Positions 13,364 to 21,151 of a stretch of DNA of 22,127 nucleotides are shown one piece after another. Both the position numbers and the translations under genes were made by a program. This stretch comes from a virus, in the IMG/VR virus record IMGVR_UViG_3300050821_003936, positions 1 to 22,127 of that record. One strand, given 5' to 3'. Position 1 is the stretch's first letter, and each line of letters begins with the position of its first letter. The notes under the pieces were generated by a model, which searched no databases, was not told the DNA's origin, and saw nothing but the letters and a program-made list of their open reading frames with translations.

Positions 13364-14353
13364 TTATCCAATCGAACTGGCAGCGTCAATCATCTTATAT
13401 CGGTAAGTACCACCGATAGACGGAGGCCCATCAAGGACAACGGACACAAATACGAAGTTATAAGATACAGCCGCACCAATCACACCTTCGGGATCAGCGA
13501 TAGAAGGTTCACCCTTGACTACGTTAATTTTAAAGCGCTGTTTAGTGGGATCTTTAACGTCCGAGGGGCCACGACCTTCTAGGTCAACGGAACCGATACC
13601 GTTACGTCCGAATACATACACACGATACAGATTAGGTGTACCGGTTGTCTTAAGCACATTAGTACTTTCGATAAGACGGCAACCGGCAATCTGCGTAACC
13701 AAGCCGCGATCTTCATACCGAACCAAAGGAGTATCCTTCGGGCTAGTATACTTAAAGATATCAGCCAAACCAGCGGCGGCAGGATCGTTTACCAAATCAT
13801 ACGTACAGAAAGGATGAGCAATGGCGAAAAAGTTGCCATCTTCCATCGGAAGTACGTCGTTAGCCTGTAACGAATGCCGCGAATTACGAAGGTCGGCCAC
13901 GCGCAAAAAGGTGCCCAAAAGAGATTGTTTGGTACCACCAATTTCCGCATCAATGACCGCCCGCGTAATGGTATCGACCGACAGGCCAGCCGAGTATCCA
14001 AGTAATTCGGAGGCATTCTGCACGACCGGATCAATGGCCGTATCTTGTAGCAAGTCGGACACGGTAATAAAGGCCGTGTACTGACTCACAGTCGCGCCCA
14101 CGATCCGCGAGGTCATGGACAGTGACGTGCCAACCGTACCCTCGGTAGTAGGCGTGGTATTTGCTCCGAAATTGATATAACGAAAGAACTGGACCGTTCG
14201 ACCAACTTGCTTCGGCAGCATATCACGCATACATGCATCACGAAAGACAAATTTCTTTTGGAGACGATCTAGTCCCTTTTTTCTGTAATAGACATTAGCG
14301 AGATGCGCTAAGCCCGCCGATGAAGTCTGATTACCTGCTGGTTGGTAGGCCAC
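13364..14353 (-). CDS. Major capsid protein, N4-gp56 type
   Basis: The 329-residue product fits the N4-gp56 family of HK97-fold capsid proteins. It has 'RLQKKFVFRDACMRDMLPKQ' near residues 30-50, then 'GRTVQFFRYINFGANTTPTT' and 'EGTVG', then 'VSQYTAFITVSDLLQDTAID' and 'LLGYSAGLSVDTITRAVI', all typical positions for the family. A C-terminal domain with 'RVYVFGRNGIGSVDLEGRG' follows. The length is normal for the family. The start codon is GTG, with AAGGA eight bases upstream, giving a product beginning MAYQPAG. It follows the decoration gene in the order scaffold, decoration, capsid. Confidence 0.88.
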   Translation of the reverse strand: MAYQPAGNQTSSAGLAHLANVYYRKKGLDRLQKKFVFRDACMRDMLPKQVGRTVQFFRYINFGANTTPTTEGTVGTSLSMTSRIVGATVSQYTAFITVSDLLQDTAIDPVVQNASELLGYSAGLSVDTITRAVIDAEIGGTKQSLLGTFLRVADLRNSRHSLQANDVLPMEDGNFFAIAHPFCTYDLVNDPAAAGLADIFKYTSPKDTPLVRYEDRGLVTQIAGCRLIESTNVLKTTGTPNLYRVYVFGRNGIGSVDLEGRGPSDVKDPTKQRFKINVVKGEPSIADPEGVIGAAVSYNFVFVSVVLDGPPSIGGTYRYKMIDAASSIG

Positions 14354-14378
14354 GAATTATTCCTTAATATCCACGTAT

Positions 14379-14861
14379 TTACGAAACTGCGGGATCAAAA
14401 TCCTGATTTTCTGCAACTACAATCGTAAAACCCGCATCTGCAATTTCAGTTTGGGGTGAAGCTGTTCGCGTCAGCGTCCAAACAATCTTCAAATTATCCC
14501 CCGCCTTAACGGCCACATTAGCCGCATTCAAAGTCGGAGGCGTCACACCGGTTCCACCAACCAAAGTACTGGCGAACACATTACCAGCGGCCTTAGCGAT
14601 AGAAGGAACGGTAGAAAAAAGAGTATTACCAGTATTAGTATTGGTAACTTGACACGAAAGCGAAAGGGGATTAGTATTATCGGCTCCCATTGTCATAGAC
14701 AAATCAGCCGCCGTAATTTTACCCGCCCGCATTACTGTGAAATTAGTTGAAGTAGGAGCCGAGGTAACATTTCCTACTGTGCCCGCCGTAAAATGGCGTT
14801 CAACTAATTGGGGGATAGCAAATCGATCATTGGTAGAAAAGGTGCGAAGTCCTACAGCCAT
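14379..14861 (-). CDS. Probable capsid decoration protein
   Basis: The 160-residue product has no signal peptide and is rich in Thr, Ala, Val and Asn. It starts 'MAVGLRTFSTNDRFAIPQLV', followed by 'TNFTVMRAGKITAADLSMTM' and ends with 'LKIVWTLTRTASPQTEIADA' and an FTIVVAE strand. The alternating pattern suggests a beta sandwich. Its size, composition and position between scaffold and major capsid genes fit a head decoration or fibre protein. An AGGAAAT element lies 14 bases upstream of the ATG. Confidence 0.65.
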   Translation of the reverse strand: MAVGLRTFSTNDRFAIPQLVERHFTAGTVGNVTSAPTSTNFTVMRAGKITAADLSMTMGADNTNPLSLSCQVTNTNTGNTLFSTVPSIAKAAGNVFASTLVGGTGVTPPTLNAANVAVKAGDNLKIVWTLTRTASPQTEIADAGFTIVVAENQDFDPAVS

Positions 14862-14874
14862 GTTCTTACTTATT

Positions 14875-14890
14875 TCCTATTCATATTTTA
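14875..14890 (-). promoter_or_regulatory. TAAAATATGAATAGGA element before the decoration gene
   Basis: This 16-base word is identical to the one before the portal gene (18686-18701). It combines a TAAAAT -10-like box with an AGGA ribosome site. Here it overlaps the last codons of the 43-residue ORF; before the portal it overlaps the terminase stop. Confidence 0.45.
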
Positions 14891-15008
14891 GCATTAAGTT
14901 ATTATTAAAATTATTAAAATGATAAGCGGGCAAGCCACACGGCTCATAAAATGCGGTATTTGCCCTTAAAACCTGCTCGTTGTTAAAATAGAGGTCGTAG
15001 CTTACCAT
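14877..15008 (-). CDS. 43-residue hypothetical protein between scaffold and decoration genes
   Basis: The product is MVSYDLYFNNEQVLRANTAF followed by an Asn/Tyr/Phe-rich stretch (YEPCGLPAYHFNNFNNNLML, then KYE). Its ATG overlaps the scaffold stop (TAATG), the same coupling seen for established neighbours, and the frame fills the interval almost up to the decoration gene. No family is recognised. The unusual Asn/Phe content and short length leave doubt. Confidence 0.5.
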   Translation of the reverse strand: MVSYDLYFNNEQVLRANTAFYEPCGLPAYHFNNFNNNLMLKYE

Positions 15009-15985
15009 TACCGTTGAATTGGCTTTCCCATACGAGCAAATACATTTTCAATTTGCTCCACACTTAGATCGTCTGGATTAAAGCCGCCTCCCATTTGAGA
15101 AGGCATATTACGATTTACACCGGGAGGCGCATTCAAGTAGGGGTTATTTGCGAATTGTGGAGGTAGGTTAAATCCAGGGGCCGGTGCCAGTCCCGTTCCA
15201 CCGTTCCACTGCCGAGGATCTACTTGGCCGGGATATTGAGGTTGGCCTTGAAATTGGGTCTGATCATAAGGATTTTGCCAATTTTGAGGTGGCTGTTGAT
15301 ATTCACCGGACTGTTGCAATTGTTGAGCCTGCTGAGCTTGTGCAGCGGCCTGTTGACGTTGGGCGTAAAAGTTGGGTAGGAAACCTTTATTAATACCCAT
15401 TAAGTAGGCTGCATCCAGGCCATTTGCATCATATGGCAAATTCATTTGCTGGCGAATTTGCTCAATCTTATTGGCATTTTCAGCTCCACCAGGAAATTCA
15501 GGATGGGCTTCTTTAAACTGATACACGGCCAAAGTACGCTTGGTATTTTCAAATTCCTCTAAGCGGGCACGTAACTCACCAGGAGCATCAGTAGCTTTAC
15601 CCTCAAATATAAGTTGATTAAAAGCATACTCCATAGCGTCTTTAGGCGACTTTTGCATTTTCTCAATAAATGCTTCATCAGACCACTTAGGAGTTTCATC
15701 GCCCGTAACATATGAACCTTGTTTATCGTGTTCAGCCACTTTTTGCTGTAGCTGTGCCATTTGAGAGGCCGTTGAACCTACGAATTGATTAAGTGAAGAT
15801 TCAAGTTCCTGAAGAGAATTATAGGTAAGGGATTTATCACCTACTTTAATAGTAAGCGGCTGTGCTTGCGGTGTAACAACTTGCTGTTGCTGTTGTGTTC
15901 CGGCACTTGCGGACGCCTTCTGTTGTTCCTCTAAAACTACTTCACGAACAAATTGAGAGAAGTCTTGGTTTGGATCGGCTGCCAT
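15008..15985 (-). CDS. Capsid scaffold-like protein
   Basis: The 325-residue product is acidic to neutral, Gln-rich and mostly helical. A short N-terminal part (residues 1-45) has a polyglutamine patch. A small beta-like 'LTIKVGDKSLTYNSLQELES' follows, then coiled-coil helices (residues 60-190), a Gln/Ala-rich stretch (about 208-225) and a disordered Pro/Gly/Gln tail. A final 'DDLSVEQIENVFARMGK' helix could bind the capsid protein. This layout and the position between portal and major capsid genes are typical of scaffolding proteins. No protease motif is visible. Confidence 0.75.
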   Translation of the reverse strand: MAADPNQDFSQFVREVVLEEQQKASASAGTQQQQQVVTPQAQPLTIKVGDKSLTYNSLQELESSLNQFVGSTASQMAQLQQKVAEHDKQGSYVTGDETPKWSDEAFIEKMQKSPKDAMEYAFNQLIFEGKATDAPGELRARLEEFENTKRTLAVYQFKEAHPEFPGGAENANKIEQIRQQMNLPYDANGLDAAYLMGINKGFLPNFYAQRQQAAAQAQQAQQLQQSGEYQQPPQNWQNPYDQTQFQGQPQYPGQVDPRQWNGGTGLAPAPGFNLPPQFANNPYLNAPPGVNRNMPSQMGGGFNPDDLSVEQIENVFARMGKPIQR

Positions 15986-15990
15986 ATATT

Positions 15991-16006
15991 TCCTATTATT
16001 ATTGTA
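15991..16006 (-). promoter_or_regulatory. TACAAT box plus AGGA ribosome site before the scaffold gene
   Basis: On the minus strand this reads TACAATAATAATAGGA, followed by AATATATG. It lies in the 33-base gap between the 128-residue gene and the scaffold gene. Confidence 0.45.
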
Positions 16007-16018
16007 ACTCTTTCATTA

Positions 16019-16405
16019 TCAAATTAAATTACCATAGCCACCAGTATTTCCCCAAGTACCAGATTCTAGTGGAGGATAAGGATTACCAGTTTTACTATTA
16101 TTATGCATTTGTTTAAATATTTCCCTCACTTTTTGATTTGTCTGTTGATTAGGTTTAAGTCCCAAATCTTCCTTATACTGTGTTTCAAGTAATGCCACCA
16201 CATCTCCGGGTACGGTCCTAAGCTGGCCGACAATATAACGGAGAGCACGCCAGTAAGGTAGTAACTCCAGGGTTTTCTTTTCATCTGTAGTTGCGCCTAT
16301 CGTATCAGTTAGATCATCAGCGATGGCTTGTAATTTATCTATAAGTAATATATATGCCGGATCACTTGGTAAAGTAGTAAGTAATTCTAATTCTTGTGGT
16401 GTCAT
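16019..16405 (-). CDS. Small helical protein between portal and scaffold genes
   Basis: The 128-residue product is largely helical and mixed in charge ('MTPQELELLTTLPSDPAYIL', 'LLPYWRALRYIVGQLRTVPG', 'QKVREIFKQM') and ends in a glycine-rich tail (GTWGNTGGYGNLI). It starts three bases after the portal stop. No membrane segment or catalytic motif is visible. Position suggests a head-assembly accessory. No family is recognised. Confidence 0.7.
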   Translation of the reverse strand: MTPQELELLTTLPSDPAYILLIDKLQAIADDLTDTIGATTDEKKTLELLPYWRALRYIVGQLRTVPGDVVALLETQYKEDLGLKPNQQTNQKVREIFKQMHNNSKTGNPYPPLESGTWGNTGGYGNLI

Positions 16406-16408
16406 AAA

Positions 16409-18682
16409 TTATGTAGCTTTAGGGGGCCGCGCTTTATGCCGCGTCTCGCTCGTCTTCTTAGGAGGCTTACCTGTCGCTTGTCCCGGCTCACTAGCCTGCT
16501 GCACACCCTTGGGGTACTTATCCGCCAGCCCCTGTCGTGTCTGGGCCTGCACACTTTCACCCTGTAGCTGTTGCAACATCTGAGTCATCTTCATCTGATG
16601 ATCCATTTGTCCCTGTTCACGCTCATTTTGTGAAGCCTGATTTGCAACTTGGACATCGGCCTGTTTTTTCTGCAAATCCATCTTGTGTTGTTCATGCTTA
16701 GCCGCAAGTTCAATTTGAGCCATCTGCTGTTTTTGTTTAAGTTCTTGTGCGGCCTTAACCATTTCCATCTGCATCTCTTGGGCTTTTTGTTGCGCCTCCA
16801 TTTGCATTTCGGCCTGTTTAGCTTGTATTTCCCAAGGATTGGGCTGTTTCTTTATATTTTCTTTCTGAAGATCACCCTGAACCTTCATCTGCATTATTTC
16901 TTTACGAGTCTGACCCTCTTGTTGTGCCTTTTGCATATCGGCTTGAACTTGGGGCGGCGGCTGTTGAGTAGCCTGATGTTCCTGTTGATTCATGGGACGT
17001 ATAAGTGAATATACTTTAGCCACGCCCGTTGCATCTTGAATCATACGGAAAAGTTCATCAAAATCCACTGTACGTCCCGTTTGTTGTAGGGACGACATAA
17101 TATTACCGGTCGAAATAGTTTGCATCCAGAAAGGTAATACCTGCATTAATTCTTGCTTCGTAACCATGCGGGAGGCGGCTAACATACGAAAGCGTACTTT
17201 TTTCTGAACCGTCGATGACTCAATTTCGTAGTACTGACCTTGTGGTGATGAAGCAGGCAGCGCTTGACCGGGACGAGTATGAAACTGGAGAAGTTTTTGT
17301 AACTTATATAGAACCGGCACTAACAAATATGTCTCAATATTGTTGACTATTTCGGACAATCTTGACCCTGATCCTTGCTGTTGCATTTGCATTCCGCCCA
17401 AAGTACGATTAGCATTGGAAGGACGGGGAGCAGAACCAGAAGACACGCCATTAATACCGGTTCGACGTTCAGCACTAAGTTCCAAATACTGAATATCTGT
17501 AAAAACATTTTGTGTATTATTATTTACCTGTAACAATGAAACATCATCTTTATTATCGGCACTAAATACAACACCAGGACGCCACTTTTGTTGAGCCGGT
17601 GTCAATAATGTTGAACGCTTTTGTACTCGTGGGGGATGTAACAATAATGTTAACTCATCGTAATGGGCATTTAAAAGCGCCTCAATATATCTTTGATTAT
17701 TTTCCTGCACATCAGCAATAGACTGGGCGTAAAAACGAGAAGGAACAATATAACAGGGAGAAAAAGCAAACGGAATAAAACCATATGGATTCGGTCCATT
17801 ATATGCAATCCATTCTTTATTCAATACCCATATAATACGACTTTTAGAATAATAAATTAGAACTTCAATTTTTTGATCAGCAGGCAGTGGAATGAAGTCC
17901 GAAAAACCGGGACTATAGTAAATACCCCGGAGTGCCTCTTGTACTCGCTTAGTATTCTCAGCATTAGCTTGCGGTACATTCTTGGCCATATACCACAAAA
18001 TATCACCCGAAGGAATGCTCATCCGAGGATCTTTTTTTAACTGCATTATTTCATCAATCGTCATAAATTTACGACGAATAACAGAACGTCCCTCATCAAT
18101 ATTAGGAACTATAAGGCCGGGATCAATATAGAAATCACGTAAGTCCACCCATTCTACGACCGGCCTATTTAATGTAGGCGACCATTCGACCGAGACACCG
18201 CCATTTCCGTAAAGGAGGGTATTCTTAATGGCTAACTTTATTTCAGTGATCGCATTAGACCCAAGTTCATCTTTAGGATGTTCTAGTGTATAGGCTAATG
18301 AGTTTTGAATATCTTTCGCTTCTTTAGGATCTGTCCCCGGCTCTGCATCTACCTGAAACCATTCGGGACCAATACCAAATATTGAATTGGTAATTGCGGG
18401 TAAACTTGCCTCCACTTGGTCGAATACAATCGGCTGAGTATATGCGGCTCTCGCCACATTTGAACCATCCCATACGCGAGGAGGAACATAACCGAAGTAT
18501 AGGGAATCATGGGTGTTCCAACGACGATCATGATTCATCGTTCGAAATTGCTCATATGCCCAGTACGTTTCATTTACTAACGCCAAGGCATAACTGTCCG
18601 TAATACTCTGTTCCGCAGTCTTAAGAGGCTCCTCTATAAGAGTTGCGGGAGTAATTATGGGCGGCTGACGTTCAACGGGCAT
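16409..18682 (-). CDS. Portal protein (podovirus type) with long coiled-coil C-terminus
   Basis: The 757-residue product has the portal pattern of short-tailed phages. An N-terminal helical region with 'YWAYEQFRTMNHDRRWNTHD' and 'YTQPIVFDQVEASLPAITNS' is followed by a central 'LLYGNGGVSVEWSPTLNRPV' and 'VEWVDLRDFYIDPG', and a later 'GSRLSEIVNNIETYLLVPVL'. It is a dodecameric DNA channel that also binds terminase. Residues from about 575 to 735 are an unusually long Gln/Lys/Met-rich coiled coil, followed by a basic tail. GGATAC precedes the ATG. The length is at the upper end for podoviral portals because of the coiled-coil tail, which might line the barrel region inside the capsid. Confidence 0.85.
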   Translation of the reverse strand: MPVERQPPIITPATLIEEPLKTAEQSITDSYALALVNETYWAYEQFRTMNHDRRWNTHDSLYFGYVPPRVWDGSNVARAAYTQPIVFDQVEASLPAITNSIFGIGPEWFQVDAEPGTDPKEAKDIQNSLAYTLEHPKDELGSNAITEIKLAIKNTLLYGNGGVSVEWSPTLNRPVVEWVDLRDFYIDPGLIVPNIDEGRSVIRRKFMTIDEIMQLKKDPRMSIPSGDILWYMAKNVPQANAENTKRVQEALRGIYYSPGFSDFIPLPADQKIEVLIYYSKSRIIWVLNKEWIAYNGPNPYGFIPFAFSPCYIVPSRFYAQSIADVQENNQRYIEALLNAHYDELTLLLHPPRVQKRSTLLTPAQQKWRPGVVFSADNKDDVSLLQVNNNTQNVFTDIQYLELSAERRTGINGVSSGSAPRPSNANRTLGGMQMQQQGSGSRLSEIVNNIETYLLVPVLYKLQKLLQFHTRPGQALPASSPQGQYYEIESSTVQKKVRFRMLAASRMVTKQELMQVLPFWMQTISTGNIMSSLQQTGRTVDFDELFRMIQDATGVAKVYSLIRPMNQQEHQATQQPPPQVQADMQKAQQEGQTRKEIMQMKVQGDLQKENIKKQPNPWEIQAKQAEMQMEAQQKAQEMQMEMVKAAQELKQKQQMAQIELAAKHEQHKMDLQKKQADVQVANQASQNEREQGQMDHQMKMTQMLQQLQGESVQAQTRQGLADKYPKGVQQASEPGQATGKPPKKTSETRHKARPPKAT

Positions 18683-18685
18683 GTA

Positions 18686-18701
18686 TCCTATTCATATTTT
18701 A
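18686..18701 (-). promoter_or_regulatory. TAAAATATGAATAGGA element before the portal gene
   Basis: This is identical over 16 bases to the element before the decoration gene (14875-14890). The TAAAAT box includes the terminase stop codon, and AGGA serves as the portal ribosome site three bases before its ATG. No -35 box is evident. Confidence 0.45.
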
Positions 18702-20558
18702 CAACTTAAAGGCATCTGGATTTACGACCAAGTTAACGTCTGAATCTGGTGATGGAGGCCATATTTCAATTCCCAATCGCTTATTCCAATGTTCCTCTCT
18801 CACACGTTGAAAAATATGTTGCCGCTGCCATTCTGGTATATCCGTCCCTCCGGTGCCATATTTTTTAGGATCTTCGCGTATTACAGTGGTCGGATTAAAC
18901 CGCGCCGCTTCACGACCAAAGTATTCTTTATTAGCCAAAAAGTCAGCCACCGCATCCAAAATATCATCGGTTTGACCGGCTGGAAACTGTTCTAACTCTT
19001 TGAGTAAATGCGCCCAAGCATCTTTATTAATATCATCTAAGAAACGTAAGTCATCATTCTTATACCAAGGTTGTAAAGACTTTTCAATTCTATCCAACTT
19101 CTTTTGACGATTGCCGCGTTTTACCGGCTCTATAACGAAATTAATTCCCTTGGGCCGTAAGTCCGTATCTAAGACGCGGTTAATAGATGCCATAAGACCG
19201 CGTAAGTAACCGGTTTCTTCTATTTTTATAACACGTAAAAATCGCCTATGTTTAAGCGCAATACCGAATATAATATTAATAACTTTATCGGCCAAAAATC
19301 GACCATGATAAATTTCTTCCACGTATAACTTACCCGACTGTGATACAGCCCCCACTACGATAGCCGTATAATTAGACCGTTGATTATCTGTCTCCGCAAG
19401 GTCAACAGTAATCTCTTTATATGCAACACGAATATTTTGATAATCTTGACGAGATATTTTCTTAGGAAACTCATTATTTACTGGAAAAGCAACATATCCT
19501 TCCATAGTTGCAATTGGCCAATTTAATTTCTGGGAAGCAAATTCAAAAGGATCTACTTTTTCTTGCTGTTCTAATTCTTTAAGCGGAAATCTCTCGGGCC
19601 ACCAAGGTATACGATTGCCCTGTTCATCTAGTAAAAAGGGATACTTCATATCATCAGGAGTGAATGATTCGCCGCCAGGAATATTACGTTTAAAAACACT
19701 TCGTATATGTATCTTATATGTCCGCTTCTCTAGAACCGCCTCCATTTCAGAATCAAGAATTTTACGATAAATATCCCCAAAGTGATAGGTAGTACCTTCT
19801 ACATCCATCCAATATTTAGGACCAATAAGAAGATTAGCTGAAATATAAAATTTCTTACGTACTATCTCTAATCCATTACCGCTAATATTATTTTCATCTA
19901 CAATGTCAGAAAATTTAATAACTTCAAAGTGATAACCTGCCGCTCCTTTTTCAATAGCTCCCGTCATTACGGTAGGTTCTTTACGAACATCCCATTTTGG
20001 CCTAGCCTCAGTAATAAAACGGTCGGCACGCCCCCACTGGTCTATACCTTTCCACGGTACATATTCAGGAAAAAGTTCCCGAAAATACTGATTATATTGA
20101 AAATGCCCCTTTATTTCATTCAAAACATCACTTGCCTTCTGGTCCTGGCCCATAAAGATAAGGATGGCAATACGGGGATAGTTCAAAATCCACTGTATTG
20201 TGTGCCCAATAGAGTTAATAGTGGTCTTAAGGTGCCCTCGGGGATCGAGAATAAGGGTGCGACGGCCTCCTGGGAGTGCTTCTAGAGGTAAAATAGGCTT
20301 ATATTCCCACTTACCATTAACAATTACATCGTTTTTATCGAATTGATCCTGTGTGGGGGAAGGAAACTTCTGTAAAACATCGACTATAGGCTGGTGTAAG
20401 GCCCTCCAGGGACCACCAGAGGCATCAGAAACGTCCGAATAGTTCAAAACCTCACGGCAGAGCCACCCAATATCAGTTCGGGCCTTCCAACGAGCCGCCC
20501 GACGCATAAAATAGAGCTTTTCGTTCTTTAAAACGGCTCTTAAGTCTATTTTTTCCAT
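18699..20558 (-). CDS. terL: Terminase large subunit (packaging ATPase and nuclease)
   Basis: The 619-residue product has an N-terminal ATPase with a deviant Walker A 'LDPRGHLKTTI' (residues 104-114), a Walker B-like 'FEVIKFSDIVDEN' (211-223) and a coupling motif 'EGTTYHFGDIY' (254-264). The RNase H-like nuclease follows, with 'ITVDLAETD' (D387), 'VIKIEETG' (E447/E448) and 'DDILDAVADFLA' (D531/D532, D535), giving the expected acidic metal ligands. The length is normal. The enzyme cuts and pumps phage DNA into the head through the portal encoded next. The ATG at 20558 has no Shine-Dalgarno sequence, has an in-frame TAA two codons upstream, and lies inside a 55-codon ORF in another frame. A later start at Met18 is possible but would remove only a short helix. 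Confidence 0.92.
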   Translation of the reverse strand: MEKIDLRAVLKNEKLYFMRRAARWKARTDIGWLCREVLNYSDVSDASGGPWRALHQPIVDVLQKFPSPTQDQFDKNDVIVNGKWEYKPILPLEALPGGRRTLILDPRGHLKTTINSIGHTIQWILNYPRIAILIFMGQDQKASDVLNEIKGHFQYNQYFRELFPEYVPWKGIDQWGRADRFITEARPKWDVRKEPTVMTGAIEKGAAGYHFEVIKFSDIVDENNISGNGLEIVRKKFYISANLLIGPKYWMDVEGTTYHFGDIYRKILDSEMEAVLEKRTYKIHIRSVFKRNIPGGESFTPDDMKYPFLLDEQGNRIPWWPERFPLKELEQQEKVDPFEFASQKLNWPIATMEGYVAFPVNNEFPKKISRQDYQNIRVAYKEITVDLAETDNQRSNYTAIVVGAVSQSGKLYVEEIYHGRFLADKVINIIFGIALKHRRFLRVIKIEETGYLRGLMASINRVLDTDLRPKGINFVIEPVKRGNRQKKLDRIEKSLQPWYKNDDLRFLDDINKDAWAHLLKELEQFPAGQTDDILDAVADFLANKEYFGREAARFNPTTVIREDPKKYGTGGTDIPEWQRQHIFQRVREEHWNKRLGIEIWPPSPDSDVNLVVNPDAFKL

Positions 20559-20640
20559 TTTTTAGGCCACAAGTAGGTTCTGCAAACTCCCATTCCGAGG
20601 GATCATCTATGAGAAGGTTGGTAATTTCATCAAAATTCAT
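20473..20640 (-). CDS. 55-residue ORF overlapping the terminase start
   Basis: The product begins MNFDEITNLLIDDPSEWEFA and continues with a basic stretch. Its ATG has TAGGAT upstream, a better ribosome site than the terminase has. The frame runs 86 bases into the terminase gene in another frame. The first 25 residues look protein-like (acidic, with Leu-Ile-Trp); the part overlapping the terminase may just be run-on. It probably serves to couple translation onto the terminase start. No family is recognised. Confidence 0.45.
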   Translation of the reverse strand: MNFDEITNLLIDDPSEWEFAEPTCGLKNGKNRLKSRFKERKALFYASGGSLEGPN

Positions 20641-20645
20641 CGTTA

Positions 20646-20662
20646 TCCTATCCCTATTATAA
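20646..20662 (-). promoter_or_regulatory. TATAAT promoter element upstream of the terminase
   Basis: On the minus strand this reads TTATAATAGGGATAGGA, with a perfect TATAAT -10 box followed by the AGGA ribosome site of the 55-residue ORF. The -35 region is weak. It lies in the 55-base gap below the 106-residue gene. Confidence 0.45.
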
Positions 20663-20695
20663 GCCGCAGGGCTTCGACGGGCTAAGATATTGATT

Positions 20696-21016
20696 TTAAA
20701 AGCCGTGATAGTACACTGGGAACTGCAAATCGTGTTCCGGGGCCACTGATGCTATAAATTTATAATATTGAATACCTTCAAAGTCGGGGGCGTTAAATAC
20801 TATAACTTTTCTATCCTTCCAGATAGTAAATGCAAAGGGTATATCAAAATTCATAAACTGATAGATCGGCATAAATTCATTTCCATCAGCGCTCCCAAGG
20901 ATCGTAATAACTATCTGTTCAGGAGAAGAGGGGCAATAAATGGCGGCTATCTGCGAATTACCGAGGCATTCTACGGAACTCTCAAGTTTACCTTTTTTAA
21001 TTTCGACAGTATACAT
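20696..21016 (-). CDS. Small beta-rich phage protein of unknown function
   Basis: The 106-residue product alternates hydrophobic and polar residues ('MYTVEIKKGKLESSVECLGN', 'EQIVITILGSADGNEFMPIY', 'RKVIVFNAPDFEGIQYYKFI') and looks like a beta sandwich. There is no signal peptide or membrane segment. It starts two bases after the stop of the 43-residue gene. Proteins of this style are often virion accessory or appendage proteins, but no family is recognised. Confidence 0.7.
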   Translation of the reverse strand: MYTVEIKKGKLESSVECLGNSQIAAIYCPSSPEQIVITILGSADGNEFMPIYQFMNFDIPFAFTIWKDRKVIVFNAPDFEGIQYYKFIASVAPEHDLQFPVYYHGF

Positions 21017-21018
21017 AT

Positions 21019-21150
21019 TTAGCCATTGGTCGGTGGATCATTATTTGCTTGAGTAGGCACACTTGATTGTTGGTCGGTAGGTATAGTTAGAGTGCCAATA
21101 GGGACATTTATTTGAACTATTGCCGCATCTACTATACCTTGTAATGCCAT
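21019..21150 (-). CDS. 43-residue hypothetical protein
   Basis: The product is MALQGIVDAAIVQINVPIGT followed by a polar, Pro/Gln/Asn-rich tail (LTIPTDQQSSVPTQANNDPP, then TNG). It starts one base after the end of the 141-residue gene and stops two bases before the next start, so it fits exactly between them. A short hydrophobic beta part and a disordered tail are all that can be seen. Confidence 0.55.
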   Translation of the reverse strand: MALQGIVDAAIVQINVPIGTLTIPTDQQSSVPTQANNDPPTNG

Positions 21151-21151
21151 A

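Noticed and set aside
14928-14965. GGGCAA/TTGCCC inverted repeat as a terminator
   Set aside because: The stem is short, no T-run follows, and the bases lie within the 43-codon ORF, so coding explains them well enough.
20536-20570. Programmed minus-one frameshift fusing the 55-codon ORF to the terminase
   Set aside because: The terminase frame is plus one relative to the small ORF, so the A-run would not give the needed shift by the usual minus-one slip, and the terminase has its own ATG.
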